The notes beneath the pieces are model-generated. The model was not told the origin of the DNA. It worked only from the letters and a program-made list of their open reading frames with translations, and ran no database searches. A stretch of 64,000 nucleotides of DNA from Caldilinea sp. CFX5 (GTDB lineage: Bacteria > Chloroflexota > Anaerolineae > Caldilineales > Caldilineaceae), in the NCBI GenBank assembly GCA_021405325.1, contig QWII01000004.1, forward strand, positions 62,001 through 126,000, written 5' to 3'. The position numbers and the translations under genes are program-made. How positions within the stretch are numbered: the stretch's first letter is position 1; each line of letters begins with the position of its first letter. Of the stretch, positions 29,001 through 36,614 are shown piece by piece.

Positions 29001-29197
29001 TGGTCACCATTCCGCCGGGGCAGACGACCGCCATCGTCACCGTACAGTTGATCAACGATGGCGCACCCGAAGGCACCGAACAGTTCGCCCTCGGCCTCTC
29101 CTCGCCCGTCAACGCGTCCCTGCTCTCCAGCCTCGGCGCCGCCACCATCAGTGACGACGACAAAGGCGGAGCGTTCTTGCCGCTGATCTGGCGGTAG
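23042..29197 (+). CDS. Giant secreted VCBS/FG-GAP, DUF11 and Calx-beta repeat protein
   Basis: The protein has 2051 aa. A signal peptide (MQKFPSLLIGLTSLLLLALW) is followed by three large cassettes. Each has a Big_5-like Ig domain (IRATFDANVDMTTVN, VRATFDADLDPQAATV), a run of seven or eight VCBS/FG-GAP blades (AWGDYDNDGDLDLLLTG, YRN), and a DUF11 domain (VVTYTISLNNVGPYAATRVV). Two Calx-beta domains (about 1815-2040, with DDLMDEDDETIVLTL) precede the short end FLPLIWR. The Asp-rich DxDxDGDxD loops in each blade are calcium-binding. It is probably a long calcium-stabilised surface adhesin or matrix protein. The near-identical blade DNA makes recombination or assembly collapse possible. Confidence 0.9.
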   Translation: MQKFPSLLIGLTSLLLLALWGATPVAAVSVTTAPLAQSSFTITTTSPDGSVLAPLTTVIRATFDANVDMTTVNQQSFAVQSNVRGRLTGAFTYDGNTRTLTFTPNHPLLQGEIITIIATNAIKSATAQSLTPYQWRFTAGYLEQRCIQSFQAYEEDFTSVWSSTGAWGDSDNDGDLDLLIAGQSGNLRTTFLYQNQGDGLFVQTAIGLPGIREGSVAWGDYDNDGDLDILLAGETRTTQITQLYNNVGNNAFISSNIAFPGIWLGEASWVDYNNDGYLDILIAGQTNTTSIARLYRNNGQGGFVEVTVPFTGINNGAADWGDYDGDGDLDLLLTGDNGAALAILYRNEGNDTFVNANANLVGVRDSTVAWNDYDRDGDEDILISGNTSAFVATTFLYRNDNGNFTNVNPGIVGVTDGAVAWGDYDNDGDADLIINGKDQSDQSTTRLYTNRNGVFVLAPYTFPAVSLGSVSWGDYDKDLDLDILLTGLADDQIVTGIYENYDCPSDVVITKEVSPALVRSSQPVTFTVSFTNLGPVTATKVVITDIIPSFLTNVNVVSSPLGAGVTIVDSGLRPGYRWQVSNLLPNQGGVITITGNIAPEPGAVYTNTAQIFASKDVSLTNNSASAAVMVPFQVIQTAPPGVGMVSATPTGLMGMRFNADINPATINGNTLKIIGSQSGPLTIADANYDSNNRAYTFRTLQALQVGETVTIVATDGIKSVAGAPLTPYQWQFVVGRTSARCVGEFTTMNSGLPALANGAVAWGDYDRDGDLDLFLAGQSGAGRVSQLYRNEAGAFNQLAAAFTTVDDGAAAWGDYDNDGDLDLLLTGHTGAGPMTNLYRNDGGGAFTPLNPAIVAIANSAVAWGDYDSDGDLDLLLAGNSSSGRITRVYRNDNLNFVEMPFNLPGVNDGAVAWVDVDKDGDLDLFFSGAGDNGRLAAIYRNDEGDFTAGNAGLTAVDKSAAAWGDYDRDGDLDLLLTGNTGAGRTIQLYTNNNGVFAATTPALPAVENGVVAWGDYDNDGILDLLLTGESDSGRVAAVYRQQGGAFTDFDAGLSGVNASAAAWGDYDRDGDIDFVLTGSSANGPLTTLRRNTNCISDTRINKTVKPTTATAGAVITYTLAFSNAGPQPALRVQIADLLPPDITNVQVVSTTLSAGVTITNTQNTSTKVWQVSNLAVGQGGIITMTATVLPGAPGLVFTNTAMITSTHDITLTNNSANAPLGRPFHITGTVPGTPNLVSIPLATTVRATFDADLDPQAATVQNLTLYGQQRGFYSGTVSYDGFSRTLTVTPTMPLLHGEEVQVTGLATLRSLYGAPLTPYQWRFVAGDYRPDRCIEELKPLSLSVPALVRSAAAWGDYDKDGDLDLVVIGSPDGVNRQSKLYRNDGPNFFTDSGVVLAPLADGAAAWGDYDRDGDLDLLLTGAGDSGPATHLYRNDSGNFTLVPTGLPGLTNSSVAWGDYDNDGYLDLALAGTGDGSNGATFIYRNDGAGGFVNSNVVLTGVHRGQVVWGDSDSDGDLDLLLTGTTNGSTGVTQLYRNDSGSFTNLNLPLPALYDSAAAWGDYDKDGDLDVVLSGTSDGVNRFTLLYRNDGNHTFVDSGVALPGLSDGSVAWGDFENDGDLDLLLAGANNGSAPVTQVWVNQGASAFGNGELSIAAVFNGVATWQDYDRDDDLDLFLLGRTADSSLAQLYRSMDCESDLALVKTVTPTTVLPGEVVTYTISLNNVGPYAATRVVLTDLMPVEFFSDLQINSTLPITQIGQPYVMQLPNIPAGSGGVVTIVGRPTFVAAGLVITNTASVSAREDVTPTNDIGSAVLTVRMPQLTLSTASAEVEEQNKTISVTVALDAPNLAGAVVVAYQSSNEGTAQADSDYTPVNGVISIPAGQTTATFALPLLDDLMDEDDETIVLTLSSPSGAALGANATLTLTILDNDAVPVLSLAHTSTGESAGSVSFVVALNVPSGRTVTVIANTSNVTAIANEDYIPLVNYLVTIPPGQTTAIVTVQLINDGAPEGTEQFALGLSSPVNASLLSSLGAATISDDDKGGAFLPLIWR

Positions 29198-29199
29198 AG

Positions 29200-29308
29200 T
29201 ACACAGGTAGACAGGTAGACAGGTACACAGGTAAGTACGGGGGACCAACCTATTTACCTGTGTACCTGTCTACCTGTCTACCTGTCTACCTGTCTACCTG
29301 TCTACCTG
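29200..29308. repeat. Inverted pair of tandem 8-bp repeats (ACAGGTAG / CTACCTGT)
   Basis: Four units of ACAGGTAG/ACAGGTAC type (29201-29234) face an array of CTACCTGT units (29254-29308). The inner 35 bp pair with one mismatch. It directly follows the VCBS gene. It would fold into a long hairpin and its copy number is likely to vary. Confidence 0.85.
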
Positions 29309-29458
29309 CCTCCCTCCCCCCTGTACCATTCAATGGTACACCCCGCAATGCGACACTTCTGGCCCTTGTGATGTACCCACCTTCTGTCATACTGGTTGAC
29401 GTACAAGCAATGCTGTTACGAGCAAACAAACCGGTAGATACAAAGGAAGGGTACAGAA

Positions 29459-31036
29459 ATGTTATCAGCAAAATTCAGCAAACAATTGATTCAATGGAGT
29501 TTAGCCGCCACGTTGCTGGCCGGGTGCGCACCGGCAGCACAATACGCATCGGCGCCGGCAGCAGCCGAAAGTGCCGCCGGGAGCTACGCCGCAGCCGCAC
29601 CAGCCACGGAACAATTTGTACAACAGGGCGAACAAGCCGCCGGCATGTTCTTTGCAGATTACGGCGTCAACGGCTTTGTCGAAACGGCGCAGGATCATCT
29701 ATCGACCTTTGCCGTGGATGTCGATACCGGCGCCTATACGGTGATGCGCAGTTACCTCAATGACGGCAACTTGCCCCCAGCCGAGGCGGTGCGCGTCGAA
29801 GAGTTGGTCAACTACTTTGATTATCACTATGCCTACCCGGCGGCGGATGAGACCTTTGGCATTGCCATTGACGCGGCGCCCTCCCCCTTTGTCGCCGACC
29901 CCAGCCATCGCATGGTGCGCATCGGCATTCAGGGCTACGATATTCCCGCCGACGAACGCAAAGATGTGGCGTTGACCTTTGTCATTGATGTCTCCGGCTC
30001 AATGGATATGGAGAACCGGCTGGGGTTGGCCAAGCGCGCACTCAATCTCCTTGTTGAGGAATTGCGCCCGACCGACGCCGTCGCCATCGTTGTCTATGGT
30101 AGCACGGCCCGCGTCGTTCTCCCCATGACTAGCGCTGCGGAGAAGAACACGATTATCGACGCCATTGGTCGCCTGATTCCCGATGGTTCCACCAACGCCG
30201 AAGCGGGGTTGCGCCTGGCCTATGACCTGGCCTGGCGCGCCTACAACCCTGACGCCATCAACCGGGTGGTGCTGTTGTCCGATGGCGTCGCCAATGTCGG
30301 TGAGACCGGCCCGGACGCCATTTTGGAAACGATTGAACAGTACGCCGCCCAGGGTATCCTGATGACGACCGTCGGTATGGGCATGGGCAACTACAATGAT
30401 ACGCTGATGGAACAGTTGGCCGACAAGGGTGACGGCTTCTATGCCTACGTCGATGATATTGCAGAAGCACGCCGCCTCTTTGTCGATGATCTGACCAGCA
30501 CGCTGCAAACCATTGCCAAAGATGCCAAGATCCAGGTCGATTTCAACCCGGACACCGTGGCAAGCTATCGCCTGGTCGGCTATGAAAACCGTGACGTGGC
30601 CGACAACGACTTCCGCGATGACAACGTGGATGCGGGCGAAGTGGGCGCCGGGCACAGCGTCACCGCCCTCTACGAAGTGGTGTTGCAGGATGGCGTCCAA
30701 GATCATCAGGCCAAGGTAGCGACGGTCTATGTGCGTTGGCAGGATCTCCAAAACGGCGAAGTCATCGAACGCAACCGCAGCCTGACCCTGGGTGAGATGG
30801 CCGCCGCCTTCACCGATAGCGCCCCCAGCCTCCAACTGGCCGTCACCGTGGCGGCATATGGCGAAATCCTGCGCGGCAGCGACTGGGGCGCCGCTAGCAA
30901 CCTCGAACAGGTGCTGAGCGAAGCCCAACGCATCGACATCCTGCTCACCAACAGCAGCGGCGCCGATGCCGACGTGACCGAACTGGTCGATTTACTCTGG
31001 CGGGCGAATGAATTGATGGCGACGCAGGCGCAGTAA
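29459..31036 (+). CDS. vWA-domain lipoprotein, YfbK-like
   Basis: The protein has 525 aa. The ATG at 29459 follows AAGGAAGGG at 8 nt. The lipobox LLAGC (Cys23) indicates a lipoprotein. An Ala-rich linker is followed by the YfbK-type N-terminal domain (STFAVDVDTGAYTVMRSYLN, VRVEELVNYFDY), a vWA domain with the MIDAS motif DVSGS (177-181) and the later ligands in YGSTARVVLP and LLSDGVANVG, and a C-terminal domain of the kind found in E. coli YfbK (DUF3520). vWA domains bind a divalent metal and mediate protein contacts. The target is unknown. The next gene also encodes a vWA lipoprotein, so they may work together. Confidence 0.9.
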   Translation: MLSAKFSKQLIQWSLAATLLAGCAPAAQYASAPAAAESAAGSYAAAAPATEQFVQQGEQAAGMFFADYGVNGFVETAQDHLSTFAVDVDTGAYTVMRSYLNDGNLPPAEAVRVEELVNYFDYHYAYPAADETFGIAIDAAPSPFVADPSHRMVRIGIQGYDIPADERKDVALTFVIDVSGSMDMENRLGLAKRALNLLVEELRPTDAVAIVVYGSTARVVLPMTSAAEKNTIIDAIGRLIPDGSTNAEAGLRLAYDLAWRAYNPDAINRVVLLSDGVANVGETGPDAILETIEQYAAQGILMTTVGMGMGNYNDTLMEQLADKGDGFYAYVDDIAEARRLFVDDLTSTLQTIAKDAKIQVDFNPDTVASYRLVGYENRDVADNDFRDDNVDAGEVGAGHSVTALYEVVLQDGVQDHQAKVATVYVRWQDLQNGEVIERNRSLTLGEMAAAFTDSAPSLQLAVTVAAYGEILRGSDWGAASNLEQVLSEAQRIDILLTNSSGADADVTELVDLLWRANELMATQAQ

Positions 31037-31044
31037 GAAATTTC

Positions 31045-31113
31045 GTAGGGGCGCCGGCCAGCGGACGCCCCTACTTTGGGCAAACCGGGGCGCCGGCCAG
31101 CGGACGCCCCTAC
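31045..31113. repeat. Two copies of a GTAGGGGCG palindrome
   Basis: Each copy (31045-31074; 31087-31113 lacks the first bases) has GGGGCG paired with CGCCCC around CCGGCCAGCGGA. They fill the gap between the two vWA genes; the second ends 16 nt before the next ATG. Similar GTAGGGG/CCCCTAC arms occur at 22723-22740. Confidence 0.8.
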
Positions 31114-31128
31114 TTAATGGAGGCTCTT

Positions 31129-33099
31129 ATGAAAACCGGAAAATTTTACCTACAGACTTTGCTTCTTTTATTAACCGTTGTCTCTCTGATCTTGAGCGCT
31201 TGCGCCGGCATTCCGGCGCCCGCCGCAGCCCCAGCGGGTGATGCAGCAGCCAGTGGTGGGGAGGGCGCCGCACCGGCTGCCGAGGCGCCACGAGCGCCCG
31301 TGACAAGCCGTGACAGCAGCGCCGCCCCAGCCGCCGGCAGCGGGGGCAGTACTAATTACCCGGCGCAGGCGGAGCCGGTCACGGCCGGTGTAACTGATGA
31401 CAACGAGCAGTGGCCCGATTATCTCGACTACTTGAATCGCCACACCTATGTCTACGCCAACAAGCGTGATGTCAGTGAACGCTATGTGATCACCGTGATC
31501 GATGAAGGTTCACGTCCTGCCCACGACGCCACGGTTGAAATTTACAATGGTGACACGCTGCTCTTCAGCGGGCGCACCGATGCTGGTGGTCGCGTGCTCT
31601 TTCACCCGCTGGCGCTGGAAGGCAACCGGCAGTGGCAACGGACGCGCGAATACCGCGTCGTCGCCACCAAAGGCTTTGTCGCCCGCAGCGAAATCTTCCC
31701 CCGCTATGGCATTGACCAGTGGACGATTACGCTCAATGAACCGCCGCGGCTGGACTATGCCCAGCTTGACCTGCTCTTCCTCATCGACGCCACCGGTTCG
31801 ATGGATGATGAGATCGACAAGCTCAAAAACACAATGGCCGAGATTGCCGACCAGATCGCCACGCTGCCGGAACGGCCCGACGTGCGCTATGGGCTGGTCG
31901 CCTACCGGGATCGCGGGGATGCCTTTGTCGTGCGTCCCTATAACTTTACGCCGAACCTGCGCGACTTTCAACGCAACCTGGCCGCACTGCGGGCCGACGG
32001 CGGCGGCGATGAACCGGAAGCACTCAACGCCGCACTACACGCTTCGCTCAACGAATTACACTGGCGGGAGGAAGAGACGGTGCGGCTGATCATCCTGGTC
32101 GCTGACGCCCCGCCCCATCTGGATTATAGTTGGGAAGGTTTTAGCTACGACACTGATATGATCGACGCCGTGCGCCGGGGCATTAAGATCTTCCCGGTCG
32201 GCGCCAGCAATCTCAATGGCGACGGCGAGTATATTTTCCGGCAACTGGCCCAGTTCACCGGCGGCAAGTTTGTCTTCCTGACCTACGCCGACGGCAGCGA
32301 CCCCAGCAGCGGCCCCGGCACCGAGACCGACCACGATGTGGAGAACTATTCGGTCGACACCCTGGATCGCTTGGTGGTGCGGCTGGTGCGGGAAGAATTG
32401 ACCAAGTTGTCTACGCTGGTCAATGGCGGACCGCTGACGGTCAACAATCAACAACGGCAGGCGCAACCGTCCCCCATTCCGACGCCAACGCCGCGCCCCA
32501 AACCGCAGCCGGTCTCCTGCACCATCAACTTTCAGGCCGACTGGAGTGACTGCGGCGGGGTGACCGGGGTGCAGCAACTGGAGAACGGCTACGGCCAGGC
32601 GCTGCTGCAACTCACGCTCGACCCAGCAACCACCGGCTACGATCGCGCCCGCTTTGACATCAGCTATGACGGCGCACCGGAAGGCTGGTCGGTGAACATC
32701 GGCGATTCGATCACCAACAACGGGCGTGGCGGTGATACTGGTCACGAGTTCAATGACGCCGAGGTGCAGATTGTCGATAGCCAACTGCTGGTCTACGGCA
32801 ATGAGGACATCCGTGCCCGTGACGCCAAAGATGGTCGCCGCCTGCTCTTTGCGCTGGACGATGTGGTGCGCCGGGGCGAAACCGTGGCGATCGAAGTCGC
32901 CAACGACCGCTTGGGCATCAACTATGGCGGCGGGATCGAAGTGGTCGAGTCGCCCTATCTCTTTGCGCTGGACGGGCAACTGGATCGGGCCGGAGTGGCG
33001 AACTACGACATCTACGCCGCCTTCAACCGCACCATCGACGGCAGCAACAACGGCAGCGGGATCAGTCAGGTGGTGGTGACGTTGTATCCGGCGCGGTAG
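31129..33099 (+). CDS. vWA-domain lipoprotein with N-terminal Ig-like domain
   Basis: The protein has 656 aa. The ATG at 31129 is chosen because GGAGG lies 5 nt before it; an ATG four codons upstream overlaps that site. The lipobox LSAC (Cys25) marks a lipoprotein. An Ala/Gly/Pro-rich linker leads to a small beta domain (about 115-190, YVITVIDEGSRPAHDATVEI), then a vWA domain starting LDLLFLIDATGSMDDEIDKL (MIDAS Asp220) with IILVADAPPHLDY. A Pro-rich spacer (PSPIPTPTPRPKPQP) and a C-terminal beta-rich domain end the protein. The role is unknown; it is probably an extracellular metal-dependent binding protein partnered with the upstream vWA protein. Confidence 0.88.
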   Translation: MKTGKFYLQTLLLLLTVVSLILSACAGIPAPAAAPAGDAAASGGEGAAPAAEAPRAPVTSRDSSAAPAAGSGGSTNYPAQAEPVTAGVTDDNEQWPDYLDYLNRHTYVYANKRDVSERYVITVIDEGSRPAHDATVEIYNGDTLLFSGRTDAGGRVLFHPLALEGNRQWQRTREYRVVATKGFVARSEIFPRYGIDQWTITLNEPPRLDYAQLDLLFLIDATGSMDDEIDKLKNTMAEIADQIATLPERPDVRYGLVAYRDRGDAFVVRPYNFTPNLRDFQRNLAALRADGGGDEPEALNAALHASLNELHWREEETVRLIILVADAPPHLDYSWEGFSYDTDMIDAVRRGIKIFPVGASNLNGDGEYIFRQLAQFTGGKFVFLTYADGSDPSSGPGTETDHDVENYSVDTLDRLVVRLVREELTKLSTLVNGGPLTVNNQQRQAQPSPIPTPTPRPKPQPVSCTINFQADWSDCGGVTGVQQLENGYGQALLQLTLDPATTGYDRARFDISYDGAPEGWSVNIGDSITNNGRGGDTGHEFNDAEVQIVDSQLLVYGNEDIRARDAKDGRRLLFALDDVVRRGETVAIEVANDRLGINYGGGIEVVESPYLFALDGQLDRAGVANYDIYAAFNRTIDGSNNGSGISQVVVTLYPAR

Positions 33100-33134
33100 G
33101 CGATTGAGTGATTGGGGTATTGGGTGATTCGGTG

Positions 33135-33178
33135 ATAGTCGGGCTGTGGTCAGTGGGTGATCGCAGCCCGGCTATTTG
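33135..33178 (+). terminator. Terminator of the vWA gene pair
   Basis: ATAGTCGGGCTG (33135-33146) pairs with CAGCCCGGCTAT (33164-33175), a 12-bp stem with one G-T pair, and is followed by TTGTTATT. Confidence 0.6.
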
Positions 33179-33226
33179 TTATTGGGATCGTGTGGGTGAA
33201 CGGGCTTTATCAATTTGACGGTAAGC

Positions 33227-33255
33227 TTGGAAAAGCGCCAGGTTTATAGTAAAAT
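33227..33255 (+). promoter_or_regulatory. Predicted promoter of the small gene/HNH pair
   Basis: TTGGAA (33227-33232), a 17-nt spacer and TAAAAT (33250-33255), 38 nt before the TTG start at 33294. Confidence 0.4.
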
Positions 33256-33293
33256 TGCATAAACAGAGGTTTTTCAAGTGAAAGGAGGCAGCC

Positions 33294-33719
33294 TTGCTCA
33301 TTCAAGATGTTATCGTGAAGATGCCACAGCCGCTCTATCAGCGCTTTCAGCAAGTAGCCCATGCCACCCAACAACCACTCGATGATGTAATTTTGCGGGC
33401 GATGGAAGTGGGTAGCCCACCGAGTTGGGAAGAAGCGCCGCCCGAATTTCAGGCCGATCTGGCGGCGTTGGATCGGTTAGATGACAACGCGCTATGGCGC
33501 ATTGCCCGTAGCTCACAACTGACAGAGGATACGACCCGCTATCAGGAGCTATTGGATAAGAAGGCCAACGGGCAATTGACGCCAACCGAACGCATCGAGT
33601 TGAGTCAACTACGGAAAGCGGCCGATCGCTTTCTGTTGCGGAAAGCTTATGCCGTTGATCTTTTGCGCTGGCGGGGTCATGCGATTCCACCGGCCCATCA
33701 ACTAACGCCACTACCATGA
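33294..33719 (+). CDS. Hypothetical protein paired with an HNH nuclease gene
   Basis: The protein has 141 aa. The start codon is TTG; it is well supported by AAAGGAGG 5 nt upstream. The N-terminus (DVIVKMPQPLYQRFQQVA) has the look of a short DNA-binding or ribbon-helix-helix-like segment, and the rest is helical and charged, ending in a basic stretch (RFLLRKAYAVDLLRWRGHAI). It overlaps the HNH gene by 4 nt (ATGA). Such coupled pairs can be a nuclease with its regulator or antitoxin, but I cannot confirm the function. Confidence 0.75.
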   Translation: MLIQDVIVKMPQPLYQRFQQVAHATQQPLDDVILRAMEVGSPPSWEEAPPEFQADLAALDRLDDNALWRIARSSQLTEDTTRYQELLDKKANGQLTPTERIELSQLRKAADRFLLRKAYAVDLLRWRGHAIPPAHQLTPLP

Positions 33720-34150
33720 GCGCTTATCTTTCCGTAGAGCTGCGTCGGTTGCTAGAGGAAGCGGACGATGGGCAGTGTGTCTACTGCCAAACGCGGGTAG
33801 AAAATACTGGACAAGCATTGACAACAGACCATATTCGACCGGTTGCCAGTGGTGGTGAAACTGCTTTTTCCAACCTGTGTCGCGCCTGTCGCTCTTGCAA
33901 TGAAGCCAAAGGCGATCAAACTCATGGAATTGATCCGTTAACAGGCGAAACTGTTGCGCTCTATCATCCGCGCCAGCAACAGTGGGGCGATCATTTTGCT
34001 TGGGATCAGACCGGTACACGTATCTTTGGGCTAACTTCAATTGGACGGGCAACAATCATTGCGTTGGATATGAACAATGCGTTGATCCTTTTTGCACGAC
34101 GACGTTGGGTGAATGCCGGGTGGCATCCACCGCGAACGGTGTCGTTTTGA
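33716..34150 (+). CDS. HNH endonuclease
   Basis: The protein has 144 aa and its ATG overlaps the preceding stop. A zinc-bracketed HNH core is visible: CVYC (C21, C24), TTDHIRPVASGGE with the Asp38-His39 pair, and CRACRSCNEAKGD with the second Cys pair and the catalytic Asn. The C-terminal half is typical of small HNH proteins of Chloroflexota and Cyanobacteria that act on DNA. It lies next to the minus-strand PIWI-like operon, with which it converges, so it may be part of the same accessory region. The target is unknown. Confidence 0.88.
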   Translation: MSAYLSVELRRLLEEADDGQCVYCQTRVENTGQALTTDHIRPVASGGETAFSNLCRACRSCNEAKGDQTHGIDPLTGETVALYHPRQQQWGDHFAWDQTGTRIFGLTSIGRATIIALDMNNALILFARRRWVNAGWHPPRTVSF

Positions 34151-34337
34151 GAGTCAACGGAGTAAGATAAGCAACATCCAGTATATTACAGAGTTATCTT
34201 CATCAAACGCGACAATAGACTTGGAGGAAATCTAAAACTTCATCAAAGAGCGGACATCCTCAATATATGCAGAGTGATCGCTTCTTCATGTGTTGCCATT
34301 CCCGGTTACAGCCGCAACCTTAGCTCATAACGGTTTT

Positions 34338-36614
34338 TTACTCCAAGTAGCGCAGCTTGTTTTCCACATACAAATCAATCAGATGGAATGGAAAAGGATA
34401 TACTGTAAACTGCTGGTGTCGCACAAATTTGACAGCCATCATGTCAAGTAAGGGTAGAATATCAAAATTTTCTTGACCATAGTAAACATCAAACTGGCGA
34501 ATCAGATGCGCTCTTGGCTGTTTGTCTTTCAGTCCATCTGTTGCGCCAATCATGTACCTGTTTGAATGGTCGTACCAAATTCCTTTATATAGCGCCAAGA
34601 CATCAACTGTCGATTTTGTGCTTAAAAACATGCCAAGCTTTTGATACAAGGCTTTGAGCGCTCTTCGTCCTAGTTCTGGGGTCGCTTTCCCAAAAATTTC
34701 GGCGATCCTTTCTTGGCGATCGGTTGATGAAGTTAGTTCGGTAAACGATGAGGCGATGAAATAGGAGCTGATCTCCCCAAGATAGGCATCAAATTGTTGC
34801 AGTTGATTGAGAAACTTTGTTGCTTGCGTCCATGTTTGCGTTGCTTTGGTTACCACTGGATTACGCAGTTGATCCAACGTTGGCCATTGCGTCTTCTTTA
34901 GCTGATCATAGTGTGCAGCAAGTGCGAAATCTTCTAGGTCTTTGGGTTGGTTGAGGCTATGCTTTCTTGCCATGATTTCATTGTATTCATATAACACACG
35001 CTCATTAATATCTTCGATTTCAGCAACAAAACCGGGGCCAATTACAAAATCAAAATTTAGTTCAGCTTCCTCCTGCTTCCGCTTAAAGTATTTCTCCCGA
35101 AACAATGGGACAACATCCTCATGCCAGCTTACTCCCTGCTTTGCTAGCAACTCATTTAGAACGGTACGTCCTTGTGGATCATGAATATCGGCAAAGCACA
35201 GACGATCATTCTCCACCCAAGCAAAAACACCATAACGCTCTTTATCACCATAATTTGCTTGTCGCACGAAAGCATATTGCGACAAAGTGACGTTCTGTCG
35301 CTGTTTGTTCTGGAAAAGGGTAGGAACGCTAGTGGATAAAGGTTGAGCGCGTAAAATGAATTGCTTCAAGTAAAGCTCATTCAAGCAAACAGCTATTGAA
35401 TGAGGAATAGCATGTTCACAATCTGATTCATTGGCCTCTGTAATCCGCTCAACAAGAATCGATTGTTTTGGTACATGAATCAAGGTGAGATCACGGCGAA
35501 TTTCTTTGTAGGGATCTTCGCTCAGCCCGTAAAACTTGCCTCCTTCATCAAAATCAGCTTTTGTATGATCCTGCAAAATTAAGACAGGATAGGCGAGATC
35601 TTTGTGCAGATCTTGAATAAATTCAAACTGGAAACCAGGGCATTTTGAGCAGAGTAGCTTCTGATAATACTCGATAGAAGTTGCTTTTGTATCCAGGCGA
35701 TTATCATACAAATAAACAGAAAAAATTCCGTCCATAGGTAAAGTAGCATTCGGAACAGAGGGCTTAAACTGCTCAAATTGCCGCTCAGCGCGATCTACAT
35801 GGATACCCAGCGACTCCAAGTATCCTGTGAAATTTTGGATAAAATCGTAGAGCAGTTTGCCGCGCGTGCGTTCCGGATCAAAATTTGAGTGGAAGTCAAG
35901 AGTAGCTCGTTCTGAGGGATCTTTGTAAATGTCGAAAATCTCTCCATCATAATTGTCAATTTCATCGGGCAGCAGTTGGATATAAAGATGCTGTCTACCT
36001 TTGAGTTGACGGCGAAAATACGGGTAGATATACTTATAGTGATGCTTAATATCTTCTTTTCGCCGTGTCCGTAGGCGCGTGGCATGGCTCATCACCTGGA
36101 AAACTTGCTCATGCTCGTCTTCCTGGTTTTGTCTATCGCCTTTGATCTCGATTTCTAAGCAGGTAACTGTCTTTTTTTCGCCTTTCGCATGAACGTAGTA
36201 TTTGCCAATGGCTGTAAATGCAGTCCGGTCGGTTTGGGCGTAGCTCATTTGTAATAGCTTGACTACCATATGAAAAGGTAGTTGGTTTGCTTGGATCTCG
36301 TTACCGGAGAGTACTGTTGAAGAATCTACCATTACACCTGGCTCGACGCGCTCCTTACCGCGCAGAAACATTGCATAAATCGCACGTCGCGGGCTTTTAT
36401 CTGGCGCAAGCAGGTCATATGTGTACAAACGGTAAGGGGCGCGCAAATATGTTTTCATCGCAATATGCAAGCGACTATAATCATTTTCATATTGCAACCG
36501 ATAAGTAAGCGGCAGTTCATAGCGCATAAGGCAATACTTCTCTGCCAGCTTTTCAAACGAATCCGGCTTTTCGATCACTAATGTCGTCGTTTTGGTGGTG
36601 ACTGAATCAGGCAT
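34338..36614 (-). CDS. Large protein with MID-PIWI-like motifs (pPIWI-RE-like), candidate nucleic-acid-guided effector
   Basis: The protein has 758 aa. Its ATG overlaps the helicase-nuclease stop by 8 nt, so it is the last gene of the operon. No simple family motif stands out. Residues about 345-425 read VLILQDH...DPYKEIRRDL...VPKQSILVE...LNELYLKQFIL. The spacing of Tyr369/Lys370, Arg373/Arg374, Gln384 and Lys417 recalls the MID 5'-end pocket, and DP-x-x-x-IR-x-L is close to the pPIWI-RE pattern as I remember it. The C-terminus YPFPFHLIDLYVENKL resembles the PIWI end (P.P.H...E). Known pPIWI-RE proteins travel with a helicase and a restriction-fold nuclease, which fits this operon. The family call is inference; a profile search is needed. 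AT-rich. Confidence 0.6.
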   Translation of the reverse strand: MPDSVTTKTTTLVIEKPDSFEKLAEKYCLMRYELPLTYRLQYENDYSRLHIAMKTYLRAPYRLYTYDLLAPDKSPRRAIYAMFLRGKERVEPGVMVDSSTVLSGNEIQANQLPFHMVVKLLQMSYAQTDRTAFTAIGKYYVHAKGEKKTVTCLEIEIKGDRQNQEDEHEQVFQVMSHATRLRTRRKEDIKHHYKYIYPYFRRQLKGRQHLYIQLLPDEIDNYDGEIFDIYKDPSERATLDFHSNFDPERTRGKLLYDFIQNFTGYLESLGIHVDRAERQFEQFKPSVPNATLPMDGIFSVYLYDNRLDTKATSIEYYQKLLCSKCPGFQFEFIQDLHKDLAYPVLILQDHTKADFDEGGKFYGLSEDPYKEIRRDLTLIHVPKQSILVERITEANESDCEHAIPHSIAVCLNELYLKQFILRAQPLSTSVPTLFQNKQRQNVTLSQYAFVRQANYGDKERYGVFAWVENDRLCFADIHDPQGRTVLNELLAKQGVSWHEDVVPLFREKYFKRKQEEAELNFDFVIGPGFVAEIEDINERVLYEYNEIMARKHSLNQPKDLEDFALAAHYDQLKKTQWPTLDQLRNPVVTKATQTWTQATKFLNQLQQFDAYLGEISSYFIASSFTELTSSTDRQERIAEIFGKATPELGRRALKALYQKLGMFLSTKSTVDVLALYKGIWYDHSNRYMIGATDGLKDKQPRAHLIRQFDVYYGQENFDILPLLDMMAVKFVRHQQFTVYPFPFHLIDLYVENKLRYLE

